This document shows positions 10,601 to 23,600 of a stretch of DNA of 64,000 nucleotides, in pieces. This DNA is from Nelumbo lutea (Eukaryota; Streptophyta; Magnoliopsida; Proteales; Nelumbonaceae): contig JAKGHH010000005.1 in NCBI GenBank assembly GCA_022828595.1, positions 63,979,655 to 64,043,654 of the forward strand, given 5' to 3'. The notes under the pieces were generated by a model. That model had not been told where the DNA came from, ran no database searches, and saw only the letters and a list, made by a program, of their open reading frames with translations. The position numbers and the translations under genes are program-made. How positions within the stretch are numbered: position 1 is the first letter of the stretch; each line of letters starts with the position of its first letter.

Positions 10601-13600
10601 TCATCTCGCAACGAAAGTATGTGTTAGATCTTCTTATGGAAGCTAGGAAACTTGGTGCCAAACCTGCTTCTACACCTATTGATGCCAACTATAAACTCTT
10701 AGCTAACGATGGTGAGCTCTTGGCAGACAAGGGATTTTTCCAGAGACTTTTGGGGAAGTTACTATAACTTTGTATGACACGGCTAGATATCTCATGTCAT
10801 ATGCTGTCAGTGTGATTAGTTAGTTTATGCAGGCCCCTAGAGACAGATATGGTTGCCGCGGAATGGGTTTTGTGTTACTTTAAGGGAACTCTGAGAAAGT
10901 GTATTCTCTTCTCTAGGCATAGACACTTATACAAATGCTGACTGGACTGATAGGTATTGATGATAGAAGATCTACATTGGGTTATTGTGCTTTGGTTGCG
11001 GAGAACATTGTCTCTTGGAGAAGTAAGAAACAGTCAGTAGTAGCTAGATCTTCAGCTGAGGTAGAGTACATGGCAATGGCACATGGTGTTTCAGAACCGT
11101 CATGGCTCATGTCACTTCTAGAGGAGATGGTATGATAAGCCTTTATTGTTGTACTGTGATAACCAGGTTGCAATTAACACAGCTCACAATCCAGTTCAGC
11201 ATGATAGGACAAAACATATTAAAGTAGACCGGCATTTTATAAGAAAAAGAGTAGCTTCCCGAGAATTTTGTCTTCCTTTCATTGCCTTAGAGTAACGGTT
11301 GGCAGATGTATTGACTAAGGGTGTCCCTATGGCAAATTTACGGCACTATGTAAGCAAGCTGGGCATGATTGATATCTATGCTCAGCTTGAAGGGGAGTAT
11401 AGAGATGATGAGCCAAATGGGCCATAGGACATTATTGTTTTATTTATTTCTGTCTGGGTTTAATTTCTTAGTTAGTGGACCTTGGTTATGGACCTGTTTT
11501 ATTTCTTTTATTAGTGTTTTTAGTGTTTGCCGCCCTACTAAGGGTATACTTGTAATTGTTACTCTTTTACAATGAAAGATATAAAAGATAATTGTGGGGT
11601 GTGGAGAGAGGTTCGAATTTCTCTCTTCCTTCTTCCCTTTTCTTCTACCTTCTTCCTCCATTGTTTCTCTCTTTCTTCCATCTTTTTTTTCTATTCTCTA
11701 TTTTATTTCAGACTATTTCAGGTGGGATCTACAGCTGGTTGTAAACTTGTAAGAATGAAACAATTGTGGCTGACTAATCATGTGATTAGAAGCACAAATC
11801 AATAATCCAAGGGGATTTAAGAACATGGGAGGGACACATGGAATGCAGAAGCAACGTAACTTGATGTAGATGCAAATGAAGTAGATGGGGTAGGTGTTGT
11901 GCTGTCCACCTAGTGAAGAACCCTACCATATGACTAAGTGATCACAAAAGGAGTTAATGTTATCCTTCTTAAAATGTGAAGCACGGGGATGCTCATGTGT
12001 ACCAGTAACAGAATTAGTCTGGGATTCTTGAGGGGCCATATTTACAAAATTATACTTCTTTTGAGCTTGCTTCTTATTTGGTTCTTGATCCTTATTTGCC
12101 CACTAAGGTTTTCCAATCAAGTCCCAACATGTCTCACGTGTATGTCTTGACCTCTAACAGTGAGTATACAACTTATCTTTATCATCACCCTTCTTGAAGT
12201 CGCCTTTCTTCACTCCACCACTACTAGCTTTTGTAGCTAATGCATTTTGTTTCTTCCCCTCAGAAGCATGCATCACACTTTCTGCTTTCCTTAGAACTAG
12301 AGCATACACTTCTTATACCGAGGAGATCTCACTACTCACCAAAATCTATACTTGTTGAGGTTCAGCCCCAAGGGGAAGGCAAACACTCTTTGCTGAGATA
12401 CAAGTTTCTTGTAAGTCTTGGCATATCATCGTTCTTTTACTTAACATTTTGGTAGTGATCTAATACTTTCCAAACAAAATTAAGAGAAACATAATAAGTT
12501 GACAAACTGTTGTCTCCTTGCTTACAAGAGGACTCAACCTGTAGCTGATAAATTTTGGTATAATGCCTCTGTTCAGAATAAATCGACTTAGCCTGCTCCC
12601 AAATTTCACATGCCGTGTCTGGCCACATAAATTTTTTGTCACTTGTGGCTGCATAGACCCAAGAAGCCAGAACATGACCATACTATTTTCCTGGTCCCAC
12701 CTATCATGTTTTGCAGTCCCAGTCTTAGGTTCTTAACCTTCCTGTTGATATAACCAGCTTTCTCCCTTTCTGTAATATATAATTTGATTTTTCTTAGGCC
12801 ATGGCAAATAGTTTAAACCATCTAAGGGAGTGATAACCATGGGAAAACTCATGTTGTCCATCCCTACACCCTGAGTCCCTTGAGAAGAAGTGACATTGGA
12901 AGAAGCTGAACTTCAGTGGCCATTAGACAAATAAGTTCACTGTTATGTCCAAGAAATGAGGGGATTCCCAATAAGAAGACACTAGAACAAGCTGTAACAG
13001 AGGCAAACTGAACCAAAATGTCTATAACAGCATACAATAAAGGAGAGGACAGTAGAATTTCAGTCAAAACAGCACTAAACTGATCCCAAACAAATAAATT
13101 CTGAGTACATTCAGCAGCGATGAATGACCGTAAACCCTAGCTGAACTGAAAAACAGCCTTGTACTTCATAAAAGAGACAGTCTCACACAAAACTGCCAAC
13201 TGTAACATCCAATGCCTATTGCATTCTCTCAGCATGGATAAAACTGTACATAGCTGAGGGTAAAAAGGCTCCCACAATCCACAGTTCCTACATAGCAAAT
13301 TCTTCACATCATCCAGTTGTCACCATGAGTACCAAAGGTGCTTTTCTTGGTACTATGGCCAAGAGAGTGAAAGAAAAAGGGGGAAGGTCTGCTCAGACCA
13401 GGCCAATTGAGGATTCTTCCTTCTCCAATCAAAAAAACTAAATTCCAAGAGAGTAGAGACACGACCTGAGAATTTCTAGAGCCCAGAATAATGCTCTGAT
13501 ACCATATTGTCCAATGAGAAATAGTGAGAAGTGAGAAACGAAGGAGAGGAAGAGAAAAGAGAAAAGAGAGAAGGTTTGAGGCTCCAAAAATCTTGTGCTG

Positions 13601-14652
13601 ATGGCCCAAGTCAATATTAGGGGATGTTACAACTCAGATTTTAAAATAAATAAAAGGACCAAAGTGCCCCTGTGGCACCATAACCCAGAATTACAACATG
13701 CTTATTTCTCCTTCTTTATGCAAGATTTCTAGTTCATGTGTATTAATGGTTTTCAGTTCAGACTTCTCTTTATTATTTGATTTTGCCCCTAATATTTGTG
13801 TTTCATCCTTGAGCAGATTCAAGAACTTTCCCAGGGCCATTTGTTGTAGTTGACATTTCAAAAGAAACTGAGGTATTTGCTTAATTATCTTGCTCATAAT
13901 CAATATCCATGGGATGAATATGGTTATTCTGATTTAACTTTTATGGATGAATTGCAGGATGGCTTATCCATCACAGTTTCTCCTTTACTAAGGATACATA
14001 ATGGAACTGAGTTCCCCATGGAATTGCGTTTTCAGCGTCCTCAACAAAAAGGAGCTGAATCTGCTACTGTTTTGCTGAGGCCAGGGGATACAGTCGATGA
14101 TTCAATAGCAGTATTTAATGCTATAAAATTATCTGGAGGATTAAAAAAGGCATTGATGTCTTTGGGTCTTGGTAAGTATGAATTATTGCATATAGTACAC
14201 ATACATCCTTTTTTGATAATCATATTACACATATGTCCTTCAAACAACACTTCTGACTCCTTTCTAAATATATTTTTTCTTCATTTTGTCTTAAGATTTT
14301 TGCTGCTTTTGTTGAGATAAGCTCGGTGCATCTAGAGATCAGCATATGATCCCCCCCGCCACACCCACCCTGAATTGGGGAGAATGATAACTATGAAGAT
14401 GCTAATGAAAACATTTCCATTTATACTGTTGTTTGTGGCAAAAGTCCAGTCTTTCTATGTGGCTCAATTAATTAATAAACAAAAATTTGTAACCATTGAT
14501 TTATTAGATATTGTCCAAATAATTGGGCCTAGATGGTTAGCACTTTCCTTTTGACTCCTTCTCAAGGTAATCAAGGTTTTAGGCCCCACTAAAGCCCTTT
14601 GGGCCCCAAGGAGAAAATTTTCCAAAATTTTCTGGTTCTTGGAATTCACTCT

Positions 14653-14699
<47 letters not shown>

Positions 14700-17600
14700 C
14701 ATTCTAGTTTGACTTCAGTCTCTGCGTCAAAATGTCTTCAAAACACAATGTGGCTAACTAACACATACAAAAGTGTACTATCTAAACAAGAATACATAGA
14801 ATTACCCAGGAAAGATGACACCACCCAACACTCCCCACCCCTCCCCTTGCACTTGCCACTGGATCGAATGATATTGGAAACCATTTGAATGAGATGTTGA
14901 CTCAATGCTGAAGAACTATCCAAATGATCTGTAAGTTCCTCTCGACCTTGACTCCATCCAAATGCACTGAACACGTCAACTTAAGCCCACAAAGACGAAC
15001 TATTGCAGCTCTAAGCAAGTCTGCTGGACCTACAGGACATTAGTATACTAATAATTTTGCTCCCCTTGTTTGAAAATTCCCTTCTTCCCCCTGAAAATGG
15101 GAAAAAACTTGAAGACTGTGGTGGATGGCTTCCCAAGAGAATACCTATCAAATTGAAGTTGAGAACTCCCTCAGTAAATGGTCCCCCTCCCCCCAGTCCT
15201 TTATTAGCGTCATTTGTTGACATGTCTCTGAATTCCTCTCTTGTCTGGGACATAGTGGGCAATTTCCATAAGAATAGCATCTATCAACACCTTATAAGGT
15301 TGTTACTTATAAGAGAAAACTCTAGTATTCTCATCCTAACCCATAAAATAGCTGCCCTCATGCATATCCACAATTCCACATAAAATAGCTGCCTTTATGG
15401 TGGAGGCCTTGGCTATGTTACATGGTCTCGGGTTAGCTAAAGCGATGGGCATTTCCAAAGGGATGGTAGAAGCTGATTTGAAGATTTTGATTGATGTAGT
15501 ACAGAATAGATGTCGGACGCCCTGGTCCCTTTGGTATTGGATGGCGAAAATGGACACGTAGCATGACAGAATGGACATACAACTGTACATATATACTGGG
15601 AAGCCAACTAGGTAGCAGACTCACTCTCCAAGATTGGAAGTGCAGTACAAAATAGTGTTGTCTACAACACTATTCATGATCTATTGAGACTCTCACAAAG
15701 GTTCTTTTCCAATGATGGTTCAGGAATATCTTTTTTACGTTTTTCTTGAGTTTTTTGGGTTTAGAGGCCATTGTGGGTTTCTTTTCTTCTTTTGTATATT
15801 TTTATAGTGTTAAAGTGGCCTCGTATTTAGATTTTTCTAGAGTGTTGGCCACCCTTCCTTCCTTCCACCGGGAGTAAATTTTGGGGTTAAAAAAACTTTC
15901 TTAATTTTCTTAACCTTCTTAGAAGATCCAACCATGCATCCGAACTTCAGCAAGAAACCATTGCATTGCACTTCCTCCTGTTCTAGAGAAAAACCATAGT
16001 AGTAGAATATTTGTTATCTACAAATCCACCCTATTTTTAATCTTTCCCCCAAATATATCTTTCATATTATTTTAATTCTGAGTTTTATGGGTATGCACTG
16101 TAGCTATCTTTTCTATTTGCTCTCTTACATAACCTACTTGGCAATCAATGGGTGACAAATTCCTTGGAGTTCGTTCAAAGGCATCTTGATGGGGAATTTT
16201 CAATGGAACTTGTTAGAGATCCTGCACTCGTCTTCCAGGCTGCTAAGTATTAATAGAAGCTGTCCTATATCAGAAGCGTTGGAGATGAAACTAAACTTTG
16301 ATGGTAGTGCCCTGGGTAACCCCAGTACGGCAGTGGTTGGGGGTGTGATCAAGAGAAGGGATGGCAGTATTCGGTGAGATTTTAGTGGTCCAATTGGGAC
16401 AGATGACTCAACAAAGATTGAAGTTCTAGCTGTTCTCATAGGTCTCTGAATTGCAGAAGACAGGAATGTCTACTCTAACCATTGAGGGTGACTCTACAAA
16501 CACAATAAAATGGTTAGGGAAGAAGTATGGAGGCCCTTGGAGGTTATCTCACGATCTGACAGAGACCAGAGACATCTTGGGTTATTTATGTGTCAACTTT
16601 ATTCCTAGGGGACTAAACTCTCTAGCTGATCAATTGACAAAATCTGGTGCAAACAGGGAAGATAAGTATAGTGACAGTTTTGCCTATGTTTCCCTAAGCT
16701 GTCAGTGTTCTAGTTGTACATTATTTCATGTACTCCTCTTGCTTTTAATAAATTCAGTTACTCTTTTTGTCAAAAAAAAAAAAAGTAACATAAAGGGAAA
16801 TAATGTCAAGCAGGTAGTTCGTACCAGAGAGGAGAAGACAGATTTCTGAAGTGAACTGAATAGTTCGGCCCCACCCCAAGAGCCTCAATATAAAGATCAA
16901 TAAAATAAGAATATTTACAGAAAAGCCATTTCAGGGCTAAAGAGAAAATAACAATAAAATACAAGATACAATACAGTAGACGTTCAAGGCTGCTATCAAC
17001 CTTGAACCCTAATAGATTTCAAGTTCGAAAATAGAAGAAAGGGTATAGAGAAGAGAGGAGAAAGAGAAGAGAGAGCAGTAGAACACAAGGGTTGAAAGGA
17101 GGGACAGAATCTTAATGTTCTGCCGCTGCCATTTTTATTTAGTATTTATAGGTTATGCTCATTACATGGAAAGGACAGATCTGCCCTTAGTATTTACATA
17201 ACAACAAAATAAAACTGAAATAACCAACTGATCACCAGCTAACCCTAGGATGACTAGAACACGTTCTACCCTACGGACACAGTGGGACCACATCAGTGTT
17301 CTCTACACTCCCCCTCAAGTTGGGAATAAATGTTTATCATTCCCAACTTGGAGAGATCCGCCTCTAGCTTCTTCCTTGGTACAGCTTTGGTGAGGATATC
17401 TGCTAGCTGCATGTTGGATGTGATGTACGGGAGACACACTTCTTGTGATGAGACCCTCTCTCATACAAAATGTCGATCAACTTCAATATGTTTAGTTCTG
17501 TCTTGCTGCACCGGATTGTGTGCTATATTAATAGTTGCTTGATTATCACAATACAATATCAGGGGCTTCTCATACTTAATACCCAACTCCTCAAGTAGTG

Positions 17601-20600
17601 ATTTCAGCCATAGAATTTCAGTCACTCCGTTAGCCATTGACCTGTATTCAGCTCCAACACTAGATTGGGAGACAACACTTTGTTTTTTACTCCTCCAAGA
17701 GACAAGGTTACCTCCCACAAGGGCACAATATCCCGAGGTAGACCTTCTGTCATCAACACTCCCAGTCCAATCGGCATCCGTATAGACCTCCACCTTCATG
17801 TGGTCATTGTTCTTGAACATTATACCTCTACCCGGGCATCTCTTCAAGTATGCTAATATTCTTTTTGCTGCAAGAAGATGCGTGGTTCTAGGAGAATGCA
17901 TGTACTGGCTGACAACATTAACTGCATAACTGATATCTGGCCGAGTGAGGCAGAGATATAGGAGCTTTCCCACTAATCGCTGGAACATAACTTTGTCTTC
18001 AAGAGGCTCCCCACTCTCTGCACTAATCATGTGGTTCTGTTCAATGGGTGTATCTGTAGGCTTGACACCTAACTTTCCAGTTTCCGCCAACAGATCTAGA
18101 ACATATTTCTTCTGAGAGACAAAGATCCCCTGTTTAGATCTAGCAACCTCAATACCCAAAAAGTACCGTAGTGCACCAAGATCTTTCACCTCAAACTCTT
18201 GATGAAGGAGCTGTTTGAGGGACTCAATCTCATGGTTATCATTTCCTGTCACCACAATATCATCAACATATACTGCAAGTAGTGTCACAGAGGACTCCAC
18301 CCTCTTGATGAACAGTGTATGATCTGACTGGGCCTATACATAACTGAACTTCCCAAGGGCTAGTCTATCTATCAAACCAAGCTCTAGGTGACTGCTTCAA
18401 GCCATACAATGCCTTATTGAGCCGGCAGACCTTCTTACCTGTCTCTGTATCATAGAATCCAGGAGGCAACTGCATGTAAACCTCTTCTTGTAGGTCTCCA
18501 TTCAGAAAAGCATTTTTAATGTCCATTTGGTACAAAGGCCAAGTGTGGCTTGCTGCAAGAGATAATAGAACTCGAATGGTGGTCATCTTGGCTACCGAAG
18601 CAAAGGTCTCCAAGTAATCTATACCATAAGTCTGGGTGAACCCTTTTGCAACTAGCTGAGCTTTGTACCTCTCGATGGAGCCATCCGCATTGTGCTTCAC
18701 AGTAAATACCCATCTGCATCCAACTGGTTTCTTTCCTTTGGGCAGATCAACGAGCTCTCAGGTATTATTTTTCAACAGGGCATCCATTTCAACTTGCATT
18801 GGACCTCTCCACTCTGGGACTGATAGGGCTTCTTGCACTGTTCTTGGAATAGGGACATTAGCAACGGAAGTAAGATAGGACCTGTAGGAGGGAGATAGGC
18901 GATCATAGGATAAAAACTGGGAAATGCAGTGGGCTATAGATGTGGTGCAATGCCGCTTCCCTTTACGGACGACAATGGGATGGTCAAGGTCGTCTGTAGG
19001 AGGTGAAGTGGCAATAGTGAAAAGAGTCTCTGTGGGCCTTGGAACTATAATACTTGGACTTGGGGCCGCAGAAGAGGTTGGAGCTGGCCTGGACTGCTGA
19101 TGACCGGGATCAACCTGCCTGCATCGCCTATGATAGACTCTCAACTTCTGATCCCTCTAACCACCCTCACTACTACAACCCTCATCATCCAATGGAATAG
19201 GTAAAGGAATAGTATTAACCCTACCCTCACTGCGCTCCCCCTGAAGAAAAGGACCCAAATCCCCACTCTCACTGCTCTCCCCCTGAGGAGAAACCCGAGA
19301 ATAATAGGGTGTTTCCTCAAAGAAAGTGACATCCATGGAGACAAACTTCTTCCCTGAGACAAGATCATAGCAGCAATAACCCTTTTGAGTTTGTGCATAA
19401 CCAAGAAAGATGCATTTGGAGGGCTTTGGTTCAAATTTGGAGTGATGGGGTCCGAGAAGCTGAACAAAACAGGTACAACCAAATGTTTTAAGGGGAACAG
19501 TAAACAACTCCTCATTTGGGTATAGAAGGGAAAAATGAGGTTTCATATCAAGAACCCGGGATGGAACCTATTAATAAGATATACCGTCGTGAGGATAGCA
19601 TCACCCTAGAAGTGAATAGGGACATTGGAGGTAAACATAATACTTCTAGCCACCTCCAAGATGTGCCTATTCTTCCTTTTTGCAACCCCATTCTGCTGAG
19701 GTATACGAGGGCAAGTGCTTTGGTGGATAACCCCATGATTAAGAAGGTAAGATGCCAATGGCTTAGCAAAGTATTCCTTTGCATTATCAGATCTAAGAAC
19801 TTTGATCTTGGCATCAAACTGTGTTAGGATAATTTGGTGGAAGTTTTAGGTCAGGGCGGGAACCTCATCTCGTGAACGCATAAGATAAACCCAAGAAAAC
19901 CGAGTATGGTCATCAACAAATAACAAAAAATATCTGTACCCACCCATAGAAGGGATGTGATATGGCCCCCAAACATCAGAATGCACAATATCAAAAGAAC
20001 TATTACTCTTTTTATTACTCAATGAATAAGAGTTTCTACAATGTTTAGCAAACTCACAACTTTCACATTTCAACTGGGACAACTCAAGAAACTCAAACAA
20101 AGTAAGAAACAAACTCTTTAAGGATCAAAAGACAAATGACCCAATCGGTTATGCCAAAGCATAACCGGACTCACAATCTGAGAAACAAGTGACTTCTTAT
20201 CCACTAACCCTTCCCGACGAGAGCTCTCCTCGAGCAGATAGATCCCATTCGTCTCACGGCTAGTCCCAATCACCTTCTTCGTCTCCAGGTCCTGAAAAAC
20301 ACATCGGTCAGGGAAAAAAGTTACTGAGCAGTTCATATGTTTGGTAATACTACTAATTGAAAGAAGGTTAGTATCAAGCTTAGGAACATGCAAGACAGAA
20401 GACAAGGAGATAGTATCCGAGAGCTTGATGTCACCCTTTCCAGAAATAGGGACAAGAGAGCCATCAATAATAGATACTTTATCCCTACCAGAAGAAAAAT
20501 GATAAGTGGTAAATGTTAGAATGCTCGAGTCAGGGGTATTTTGGTCATTATGGTTTATCTTTTTGAAAGTGAAAGGTCTATTGTATCTGAGTTTAAGGTA

Positions 20601-23600
20601 TGTGTCCCATCTTATATGAGGGACAAAACTGTCTTTCTTGTAACTCTAAGTTTTATGAATAAAATTCAAGTGGGTCGGCTAGGTGAGTGAGTTTTTACAT
20701 TCTCTCTTCTAGTCTTGCCGAACACTCTTCTCTTTCTTTCTCTTTTCTTTCTTCTTCCTTCTCTACTTTGACCTAGAATCAACTAGGGTTTATTCACATG
20801 GTATCAGAGCTGTAAGGTTGTATCCTTATTTCTTTCTTGTTGCTGTTCTCTTTCTGGGTTCGCCGCCAACTTTCACAGTCATCTTCTTCTTTTTCGACTG
20901 ACCTGAGTGGAGGTTCGATAAGGGGCTGAAAAGGAGCTGTCGTTTTGTGGGTCTGGAGGTGAGAATGCCTCCGGTCGTTGCTGTGGTGGTCGTTGAAGTG
21001 GTATACTAAACCCTCTATTCAGTATCGAAGAGGGCTGAATGTGGACAAGTATGAACACTATTGTTGTTTGTCCAAATAAGGGACTGTGAATGTTTTCTTT
21101 TTGCTTCAAAAGTTGGTTGTGGTGATGCCCGGTGTGACTGATATGCATTTCAGTCGTGTTTCTCTGCATTTCTCTTCATATGTATGCTGAAAGAAGAGTT
21201 GTCGATTGCTGAAGTTCACAACAGCAGTAGATTGGTGGAGGTTGTGTCGTGGTGATTGGTGGTGGTGGTTGTGTCCTAGACCTTGTGTGTAATCAGTTCT
21301 GCAGTGTGCAGCCCAAGTGTTTGATGTGATGACTGAGTGATTTCAGTCTTAGTGTGTTGATGGTTAATGGTTCTGCAGTGTGCAGCCCAGGTGTTTGATG
21401 TGAAGACTGAGTGATTTCAGCCTCAGTGTGTGGTGTGTAATGTGTATTTAAAGAAGCTGGGGTTGGTGGTGTTGTAAGTGAGATAACCCTTGTGAAAGAG
21501 TGTGAGGTTGTGTTGTACATTTGAAGGTGAAATAATTGAGATGGCTTCTTCCGTAGATGGGAATGACAACAAAACCAACATCATGCTTTTTTCAGATTAT
21601 ATAAGTGTTCAAATGACATCCATCAAGTTGAATGGTGAGAATTATGTACCATGGGCAAAATCTGTGGAGGTGTTCTTGAAGGCCAAGAGGAAAGTAAAAC
21701 ATGTGAGGGAGGAGAAACCTTCCTCTAATTCCCCTGAGTTCAGTGATTGGGAACAAGATGATACACAGATAATGACATGGCTTTGGAACAGCATGGAACC
21801 AAAGATTAGTGTGAACTTCATGTTCCTAGATACAACCAAAGGGATCTGGGATCATGCTAAAAAGTTGTACTCTGGACAAGACAACACTAGGGTATATCAG
21901 TTATACCAAGAGTACTTCAATTTGAAGCAATGAAGTCAAAGCTTAGAGGAGTATTATGCAAGTTTGAGGAACATCCGCAATGAGCTAAATGTGTATCACC
22001 CTCTAATATCAGATGTCCAGATCCAACAAAAGCAACGTGAACAACTTGATGTGACTAGGTTTCTTGTGGGCTTGAAGGCTGAGTATGAGCCTGTCAGAGC
22101 ACAGATATTGGGGGGATCAGCTCTCCCTTCACCTGAAGAAGTTTTTGCCCGTCTTAAAAGGACATCCATTGAGCTGGTGGAACATTCTTCCTTCTCTGAT
22201 AGATCTGGTCTGGTAGTGACTAAAGGGAGTGGCCGTGGAAGTAGAAGTGGTGGCAACAGTGGTCCTCCAAGCAACCGTGGTGGACACATGTTTAACCGGG
22301 CTAGTGGCCGGACTGGAGGCCGAGAGTCAGGGGAGGCCGTGGAAGAGGAAGGAGTAATGCTCAGAGAAAATGTACACATTGTGGCTTAGAGGGGCACACA
22401 GTTAATTTCTGCTATGATTTGCGTGGTCCACCCAACACTTAGGTTAACCATGCTACTTCTAAGAGTAGTAGCACAATTACTGAAAGCCAGCAAACTGCCT
22501 CAACTCCCTCCACACCCGCTTGTGCTTCCGTACAAGAAATGGTGTGTACCACGGGCAGTATATGAGTAGTTCCTTCAAACATCTCAACAGGACACAGCTA
22601 CACTTGCCCATTCAGGTATGACTTGCTTAGCTTCCAAAGCCTCACCTTGAATCATTGATTCCAGAGCCTCGAACCATATGTCTGGGACTCTTTATGTATT
22701 TTCTTCCCTTTCTCGGTCCTCTACATCTCAGACAGTTACACTTGCTAATGGTTCTACATCTCCTGTTTGTGGTGTGGGTGATGTTGATCTCTCCTCCTTG
22801 TCTTTAGAATTTGTTTTAAATGTTCCTAAGTTCCCTTTTAACCTTATGTTTGTTAGCAAATTAACCAAGTCCCTTAATTATTCTGTAACCTTCTATCCTT
22901 CTTCTTGTGTGTTTCATGATCTAAAGACGGGGAAAAAGATTGGTGGAGGGCATGAAACAAGTGGTTTGTATTACCTTGACGGTGGTGGCCCCCCAGTGGC
23001 TTTTCAGTCGTCTCTTACTCCTCTCCAATGGCACTGCAGACTTGGCCATCCATCTCTCAGGGCTTTGAAGCTGCTAGTTCCTTCATTGAGTCATCTTTCA
23101 ACATTAGAGTGTGAGTCATGTCAGTTGGGAAAACATCATCGAGTCTCATTTAGTCCAAGAATTGATAGTCGTGTCTCAAGTCCTTTTGCTTTAGTTCATT
23201 CTGATGTATGGGGTCCAGTTAAAGTGGTGTCATACAATGGGTTTAAGTATTTTGTAATCTTTGTTGATGACTTTTCAATGATGACATGGATCTATCTTAT
23301 GAAAGACCGTAGTGAATTGTTATCTATTTTTCAGAAATTTCATGCAGAAATACGCACTCAATTTGGTGTTCATATGAAAATACTTCGCTCCGATAATGCC
23401 AAAGAATACATCTCCTCACCATTTCAGCAATACCTAGAATATCATGGAATAATTCATCATACTTCTTGTGCCTACACCCCGCAACAAAACGGTGTAGCTG
23501 AACGGAAAAATAGACATTTTCTTGAAACTGCTCGGTCCTTGATGATCAATATGCATGTCCCAAAGCATTTTTGGAGTGATGCTGTTCTTACATCCTGTTT

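Larger units (their letters stand above)
9079..13680 (-). mobile_element. Copia LTR retrotransposon A, old and interrupted
   Basis: Minus-strand element. The LTR pair at 9079-9254 (3' LTR) and 13508-13680 (5' LTR) share TGTCCAATGAGAAATAG and GGACCAAAGTGCCC with many substitutions. Next to the 5' LTR, GCTCTGATACCA (about 13492-13503) is the complement of the usual Met-tRNA primer site. Gag lies at 12050-12700 and RNase H at 9260-9850; the latter ends with a 'KLGMIHIY' sequence just before the 3' LTR. Protease, integrase and most of RT are missing or replaced by LINE and other Copia pieces (9855-11735). Fully defective. No target duplication recognised. Confidence 0.7.
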
